In this document: positions 58,300-64,000 of the stretch, piece after piece
Layout: every line of letters starts with the position of its first letter
Position numbering within the stretch: position 1 is the stretch's first letter
Assembly (NCBI GenBank): GCA_036346205.1
Contig: JARFJB010001819.1
Coordinates: 2,320,001-2,384,000, forward strand
Reading direction: 5' to 3'
Origin: Vesta saturnalis
Lineage: Eukaryota > Arthropoda > Insecta > Coleoptera > Lampyridae
Length of the DNA: 64,000 nucleotides
Notes under the pieces: generated by a model
Told to the model about the DNA's origin: nothing
Database searches by the model: none
What the model saw: only the letters and a program-made list of their open reading frames with translations
Position numbers and translations under genes: made by a program

Positions 58300-59056
58300 C
58301 TTAAATATTAATTAAAAATAATTATTAATTTTATTAAATACATAAATAAAAAGTTTACCTCGAGTGGGATTTGACCCTACGACCTGTACTTTGCTAGAGT
58401 ACCGCGCTAACCAACTGCGCCATCAAGGTTCAAGCCCCAGTCGATGTAAATTTTGTCTTTATGTATGTAGAACTGATGTATATTTTAAATATAATGAGAT
58501 TACAATTAAATTACTTATATTAATGAAATGTGAGCCTGCAATATCGCAAGGATTCATACATACCAAAGCAACTTGACTAATATTAAATTATTATATGTTT
58601 TTGTTATGAACGAATAAGTTCAAAGGTAAATATATAATTAAAAATTATAATTAATTTTATTAAATACATAAATAAAAAGTTTACCTCGAGTAGGATTTGA
58701 ACCTACGACCTGTACTTTGCTACTTACCTACTCGAGGTAAACTTTTTATTTATGTATTTAATAAAAATAATAATTTTTAATTACATATTTACCTTTGAAA
58801 CTAAAATTAATTTCGTAATCTATATTTATAAATTGTAATCTCTAATTTAGTTTCATCAGTTCTATAATAAAAAAATTTACATCGATTGGGGCTTGAATCT
58901 TGATGCGCATTATGATGGTATAGAAATAGTCTTAGGTCAAATCCTACTGTAAACTTTATTTATGTATTTAATAAAATTAATAATAATTTTTAATTACATA
59001 TTTACCTTTGAACTTATTTGTTCATGACAAAAACTTATAATAATTAAATATTATTG
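58300..59056. repeat. Cluster of tRNA-bearing repeats (S2-S4), one tandem and inverted
   Basis: S2 (about 58300-58640, minus) has tail, tRNA unit (58356-58429), body and the AACGAATAAGTTCAAAGG end. A second tail with half a tRNA unit follows directly (58641-58722), so units join head to tail. At 58722-58745 the sequence turns back on itself (CTACTCGAGGTAAAC on the + strand). A degraded + strand copy, S4, follows at about 58860-59056. Same family as S1 at 23379-23751. Confidence 0.82.
58356..58429 (-). tRNA. tRNA-like unit in repeat S2, degenerate
   Basis: Same unit as at 23637-23710 with the same AGC anticodon loop and 7-bp acceptor stem, but the T stem has a mismatch (GTAGG/CCCAC). Box A and B are still recognisable. 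Repeat-derived, not a host tRNA gene. Confidence 0.6.
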
Positions 59057-59059
59057 TTC

Positions 59060-60079
59060 AAATTGGTGGTACAATTTGTGTTGCCCTCAATAGTTACTGC
59101 AGGATAATTGCTGTTAGAAGAAATGGTGTTACTATGACCAGTTTTATTAGTAACCTCCTTGTTTTACTGCTGCAATACTGCAACAAAGGTTTCACCGTTC
59201 AGAATCATCCTGGCAATTTTATTTTTGCTTTCTAAAGAGTGTTCTATGGATTTTTCAGCCACCGATGCACTCTTCCAACCTCCATGTCTTTTTAGTACTG
59301 CAAAATCAGCACCAGCATTTTCCAAAAGCGTCGAGATGAATGACCAGTGTATCTGTCAGCATCTTGAAGACCCAAAAACAACATTCTGTTGTCAACACTT
59401 TTTGGTCTCAGTGACACGTATTTTCTGAATAACTGCAAATAGTTAATCCCCTCTACTTCGTTTATTACAGTGAAGGTTCTTCTTTGTCTTAGTGCAGGGA
59501 ATCGTAATAACCAACTACGTTTCAGTTTCTTGAATATCGTCTAGTGAAATATTATATAATTCTTCTCGTCTTAATCGCCCGCTATTCCAATCATAGCTAT
59601 AACCTGTAAATAAAAAACTCGTTAATTTTATTGTTTTATTTGAAATTTTGTCTTACTTTTGCCAGGAGATATTTTCATTACAATCCTCTTTAATAAATCG
59701 CTAGAGTTCTTCTCGGGTTAATGTTTTCGATTGTTTGGGTTCATAACCAACTGATTGTTTTTTCAAGAATGCTACCAGTCTATTAGTCAATTAATGTTGA
59801 TTTAATCATGGAGTATTTTGGCCACAAGGAGGATGCACTTATTTTCTTATACTCATAACATTAATTTAGAATTAAAAGAGCCAATACAACCATTCCAGAT
59901 CTAAAAAATAAGCCAACATAACTTCTTCCGTAATTTTCTCAACATTATTTTCAACTTTCCATTCACAGAAAGTGGTTGAATTGTGTTTGATACCTTTCCC
60001 CATTCTTTCTAGGTCTTAATTTAGCGCACGCTTCTGTAGATTTCCTTAAAATTTCTGAAGAATTTGCATCAGAATTCAT
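59060..60079 (-). pseudogene. Crypton-like tyrosine recombinase Y3, decayed
   Basis: Minus strand start MNSDANSSEILRKSTEACAK at 60079. After a frame change, EEVMLAYFLDLEW matches the core-binding domain of Y1 and Y2. The catalytic region near 59350-59230 has DRYTGHSSRR, then in another frame LKRHGGWKSASVAEKSIEHS. The catalytic Tyr of the other copies (EGY or ERY) is Ser here. Multiple frame breaks. Third recombinase on the same strand within 5 kb. Confidence 0.72.
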
Positions 60080-61300
60080 TTTGACGTACGCACGGGAGAA
60101 ATGGACAAAACAAATAAACAACGGAGAAACCGCCGTTGTTAATCATGTTTCAGTGAAATTTTCGCTTGCAAATTGCAATTATATATTTGGATTCTAATAG
60201 GCAAAATCCAACCAAATGTATAGAAAAGGTAATTTTTTTTAATGTCTTAATTTACACGTTAAAACTATGCAAAAATATATACGGTTGATTTTAGTTATCC
60301 AGCAAAATATAGTAGAGATATAGTAAAAGGAAGGTATTGCGATCATGAAAAAATTCGGCCTATATTCGGTCTTCACATTTTGAAGGTCCCTGAATCCATT
60401 TTGACCATTTTGGCATGTCGTCTGTGTGTGTGTGTGTGTGTGTTTGTAAATACGATAGCGGACTGACCGTTTGAGCTGGAGTAAAGAAATTTGGCATCCC
60501 GCTATTATAATAAAATAGTAGATCAACTTTTGGAACATGTAGGACCACTGGAAATACATGTTAACCTACATAGTTTTAAATTTTTTTTAAGTAAACTAGT
60601 TTAAATTGAGCTATTAAATAGAATTTTTTTACGGACATGAAAGATACTGAAAAAATATTGGATGCGAAATTTGAACCTGATCGAGGCACTAGAAATTGTA
60701 TTTAAATAAAACATTCTTATATAAATTGACACTTTTAACCAAGATTTTCTACTGGGGTGCTGCAGAATCAATAAAAACCGTGAAAAACGCATACATACGT
60801 AGTTTCAGCTTGATTATCGGACTAAAACTGGACATACATGGTAAAAATTAAAAATCTGTATCAATTTAATAACAAACTAACAATATACGTTAAATATACA
60901 TGGAGCTAATGGCCAAACGATCAATTAATCGGACTGGTAATGCAAGGAATGAGAGTTCTACCCCCCGACGAGGAATTTACCTTTTTTTTGTTAAAATTGT
61001 GTTTCAATTTTATTTTAATATACATTTACACTTTAAAATGTCGTACTTATCCAAAATTTTGTAAAATGTGTTAAACATTAGAAACTACTTATAAATGTAT
61101 TTTGACTTTTTGTTTTAAATACAAGGTATTGGACATTACCTACATTAATATTTGAAAGTGCAGCTTTAAACAGTATTAAACAAAAAGTGAAAATCATTAA
61201 GAAACTTGTAATTCTTGTTTTAGAGTAAAATTAAAGTGTTGAAGGACACCTAATACATGAGATCAAACAATTTTAGTTTCAAGTATATATACATATATAA
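60080..61300. other. Unassigned AT-rich DNA with a (TG)n tract
   Basis: A TG microsatellite is at 60421-60444. No coding motif is found. Open stretches on the minus strand at 60239-60559 and 60601-60792 have no motif. Confidence 0.5.
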
Positions 61301-61406
61301 ACAAACGGAAATATACGATAAAAAATCCTTAAATTTCACCACTCTGTGGGGTAGCAGTCAATTGACGTTATATAAAACAGAACACTACTGTTTGTTATAA
61401 AGTCGA

Positions 61407-61437
61407 GCTTTCGATATATTTCATATCTTCATCAGGA
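61407..61437 (-). ncRNA. Hammerhead-ribozyme-like core in the PLE2 tail
   Basis: Minus strand: CTGATGA exactly (61435-61429), A, then stem II GATAT-GAAAT-ATATC, then GAAA (61412-61409) followed by GCTCGAC. This is the complete conserved core order of a hammerhead. The flanking stems I and III could not be closed convincingly from this copy alone. Minimal hammerheads are known in Penelope-like elements. Confidence 0.62.
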
Positions 61438-61896
61438 TGAATACTACAATTTAAAATTATAATAGTGACATGAGAGAATGGTAACAATCGTACTTACACG
61501 TGAGGTTAAAGTTAATAAGTCGTAACGTAAAAAACAAGGGCAAAGAACGATCATATTAAAACTTTAAAAAGTATTTAAAACGTACATTAATTCATCAAAA
61601 TTACATTATTCAAATTGATAAGATTACACATTAAGACGTTTGACATTGAAACCAGTAAGATAATCACACAAATAGTTGTATTGGAATTTGAACAAATTGT
61701 TAATAACAACTAACAAGATGGAAATTTAAACATGTCAAGGGCTAAAATTCTAAAAATACTATACTTATGGATTTGAAACAATCAAACAACTAACAAAAAC
61801 AAACACAAAATTAAGTGTTAAATTCGTGAGACAATTGAAGTATATAATTATAAATAACACTCAAGTTTTTGATGTCTGTCTTTTAATTCCTAGAAG

Positions 61897-62674
61897 TCAT
61901 TTTATAATGTTGTGTTCAATTGCTAGTACGGCGGTATCATTACAATTCATACAATGCGAAGACCTGTTAGTGTGTTTAGAAAGAGCACACGATAAAACTT
62001 CCCTGCGAAAATCGCTTTGATGATAAGTAATGCGACCCGCAACATTTCTGGAAGTCTGGCCTACATAAGATAAGTTACATTCTTTGCAAGGAATCTTATA
62101 GACAGCATTAAATTTCTCAAACTCAGTTAGTTCTGGTGAATAGTTTTGAGATAGTTTAGTGTTACTGGCAATTGTGATTTCAGTCATTTTCTTGAAGAGA
62201 TTACTAATTCTTGCCGTAAGGTCTTTCGCATACGGAAATGAAAAATAACTAAACTTAGTAGTATTGATTTCAGCTGTGATGGTGACGGCCAAAGATTGAG
62301 AATTATTGTCAATGGAATTTTGTTGACAAAAGCACGAATTACTAATAATGTTATTAAATTGCAAACTGTTGGTATCTGTAGTAAACAAAAATTTATTAAT
62401 CAGTTTCACTGAAATGTTTCTAAGTTCAAGTAACATTTCCTTCCGGTACTGTGGTTGTGATAACCTAATTACTCTAGTCTTCAAAGCCAAGATGAGATTT
62501 ATTTTCATTCCCATAGGATGGTAAGAATGAAAACTGATAAATCTTTTGCTACAAATTAATTTTCTGTACCATTTTGTTTTTAACAAATTAGTCTCGTCTC
62601 TGAAAATTTTGGTGTCAAGAAAACCGACAGATCTCGAATTTTCGTATTCTATGGTAAAATGAATATTTTCTTTA
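61897..62674 (-). pseudogene. PLE2: end of reverse transcriptase and intact GIY-YIG endonuclease
   Basis: Minus strand, open from the mariner edge to 61897. IEYENSRSVGFLDTKIFRDE is the post-palm block of Penelope-like enzymes (compare FLGMLIHRD of PLE1). The connection follows, then the endonuclease with AVYKIPCKEC, LSYVGQTSRNVAGRITYH and the C-terminal HTNRSSHCMNC. The Arg of the helix after YVG and the HxxxH-like spacing are kept. Because the frame reads through from the mariner it appears as one 319-codon ORF beginning at 62856. Confidence 0.85.
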
Positions 62675-62676
62675 TA

Positions 62677-63320
62677 CGAGGGCTGTCCAGAAGGCAACAG
62701 ACGTTTTAAATAACACATTAACAATGTGAAAGAAACAATTTTTATGATATACATTTTGAAGGTAAACTCTTCTACATAATCGCCATTTAAATTAAGGCAT
62801 TTATCATAACGTGGTACAAGCTTTTCTCTGTAGAAATCTGCCGCCTGCGAGTTCAAGCACTGGTTTACACATGCAGTTCAGCGTCAGTGTCAAAGCATTG
62901 CCTAGCGAGCCACATCTTCATCGCTGGGAACAAGTGGTAGTCGCTTGGCGCCAAATCCGGGCTGTACGGCGGATGATTGAAAACTTCCCGTCCAAAACCA
63001 TCCAAGAGCTCTGCCTCACTCGGCTTTCACTCATTATTCCTTGGCCGTACACATCACAAATCTGACCATAAATGTCAATTGGTTTGTGATTTTTTGCAAA
63101 CAAAAACCTAATCACAGCCCGCACTTCACAACTGGCGGGATTTTCAATTGCAGCGCTCATTTCAACACTCTACTGTAAACAAAGTACGATAGGCACGATG
63201 TGCAGACTAATACGGCTGGTTGCGTACTGAGTGTAGGAACATTCCGACTCCAAGATGGCGGCGATAGCCCGGCCCACTGCCGCGCAAGCGCAAAACGTCT
63301 TACTTTCTGGACAGCCCTCG
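62677..63320 (-). mobile_element. Internally deleted mariner (DD34D type), 644 bp
   Basis: TIRs CGAGGGCTGTCCAGAA and complement, TA at 62675-62676 and 63321-63322. Both ends of a mariner transposase are kept on the minus strand: N-terminus 63160-62918 (MSAAIENPASCEVRAVIRFL) and C-terminus about 62856-62760 (FYREKLVPRYDKCLNLNGDY). The catalytic middle is gone. Full mariners are about 1.3 kb, so half is deleted. Confidence 0.93.
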
Positions 63321-63335
63321 TAGATGTTGAAAATA

Positions 63336-63738
63336 CAGTACAATCTCGATAGTCCGACAGATATGGGACCATCAGGTTGTCGGATTACCGAGGGTACCAT
63401 TAAACAATGCTAAATAACCTATTGTTAGATGGAAAACTATGGCCCACTTCAAGTGTCAGTGTTTTGTGTTTACGTTTGGACGCCATCATTACTAGAAACT
63501 GAAGGGTACGGTGCAAGACTCGCACAAGACTGGCTGATTGAGACCGCACGCGCCGCGCACACTAGATCACACACTCACGACATGAATAGCGAAACAAACA
63601 TTTCCCGCCTGTCGCCTGTCAACAGGTCACTGTCTGAGTTAGAGTATAATGCTGTACAGTTGAAATATGTGTTTCGTGAGCTTGTCTGACTACCGAACGT
63701 GTCGAACTGACGAATGTCGGACTATCGAGATTGGACTG
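63336..63738. mobile_element. Pogo/Tigger-like MITE, 403 bp
   Basis: TIRs of 24 bp with one mismatch, CAGTACAATCTCGATAGTCC and complement of CAGTCCAATCTCGATAGTCC. TA on both sides (63334-63335, 63739-63740). The TIR resembles pogo/Tigger ends. There is no transposase; the open stretch 63429-63689 has no motif. Inserted in PLE2, 13 bp from the mariner. Confidence 0.88.
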
Positions 63739-63740
63739 TA

Positions 63741-64000
63741 ATACGAATCTATTCAACTTATGCTCCGGTAAAGATAAAATGAGGCCATCAACATACATAT
63801 CTTTTGATGAAAGGAACATGAACCGTAGCTTTTTTTACACACTCTTCGAGGAGATTGTCCAATGCAAAGTTGGCTAGTATAGGAGACTGTATTGTTTTGA
63901 ATAATAGTTATCCTGTATGTAGCTATATGCAACAGCACAATTGGTACTAACAAAATTTTGAACTTCCATTTAATTATTTATTAACTGAAATATAAACTAA
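63741..64000 (-). pseudogene. PLE2 reverse transcriptase palm, catalytic Asp changed
   Basis: Minus strand: SPILANFALDNLLEECV then HVPFIKRYVDGLILSLPEHK. PLE1 has YVDDLILS at the same place, so the second catalytic Asp is Gly here. A one-base frame difference separates this piece from the part beyond the two insertions. The element continues beyond the window edge. Confidence 0.82.

Larger units (their letters stand above)
61301..64000 (-). mobile_element. Penelope-like retroelement PLE2, split by two later insertions
   Basis: Minus strand. The reverse transcriptase region enters from the right edge (64000-63741), is cut by a pogo-like MITE (63336-63738) and a mariner (62677-63320), resumes at 62674 and ends with the GIY-YIG endonuclease near 61900. 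The 3' tail with a hammerhead-like core reaches about 61400. It has only distant similarity to PLE1, so it is a separate lineage. Confidence 0.86.

Noticed and set aside
60239..60559. 106-codon minus-strand ORF over the TG tract
   Set aside because: It contains a HTHTHTQ run from the microsatellite and no domain.

Overview
This is eukaryotic, almost certainly insect, nuclear DNA: AT-rich, intron-bearing, full of (TA)n tracts and very dense in transposable elements (TEs). Only two host genes are recognisable, both on the + strand. METTL3 (the m6A RNA methyltransferase catalytic subunit) is complete at 17392-19165 in three exons with two tiny introns. The first coding exon of PHAF1 (UPF0183/C16orf70 family) lies at 19450-19513, 285 bp downstream. 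No second PHAF1 exon was found, so the rest of the window (about 44 kb) may lie in its first intron or cover that gene's end and beyond. The exact insect order cannot be read from the sequence.

Layout: 1-1970 decayed Tx1/L1-type LINE; 2223-5210 long-TIR DD41D Tc1/mariner element A; 5521-9340 Penelope-like retroelement PLE1 as a giant hairpin; 9423-11778 DD41D element B inside a (TA)n tract; 12890-16765 hAT element with 8-bp target duplication; 17392-19513 host genes; 19514-22290 plain intron-like DNA with one miRNA-sized hairpin; 22293-26900 tandem duplication and 3' end of an unnamed TE gene (F'), split by DD41D element C, which itself carries a tRNA-bearing retroposon; 27495-32990 long-inverted-repeat element G with an internal MITE; 33000-37400 simple repeats and a DD41D fragment (H); 37390-53300 a minus-strand TE gene (F) broken by DD41D element E (which contains DD41D element D) and by a 9.1-kb Gypsy LTR retrotransposon; 53490-53900 solo TIR and 84-bp tandem repeats; 54700-60080 three same-strand Crypton-like tyrosine recombinase genes with foldbacks and a cluster of tRNA-bearing repeats; 61300-64000 a second Penelope-like element broken by a deleted mariner and a pogo-like MITE.

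The host genes and the TEs show no functional partnership. What ties the window together is nested insertion. In four places the TA or short target duplications let the insertion order be read directly. At least six DD41D elements from several subfamilies are present, which is a striking local enrichment.

Caution: the two 2.1-kb Gypsy LTRs differ, by eye, only by 1-2 bp indels. Many of the frameshifts reported in the TE ORFs may therefore be consensus-sequence errors rather than real decay.
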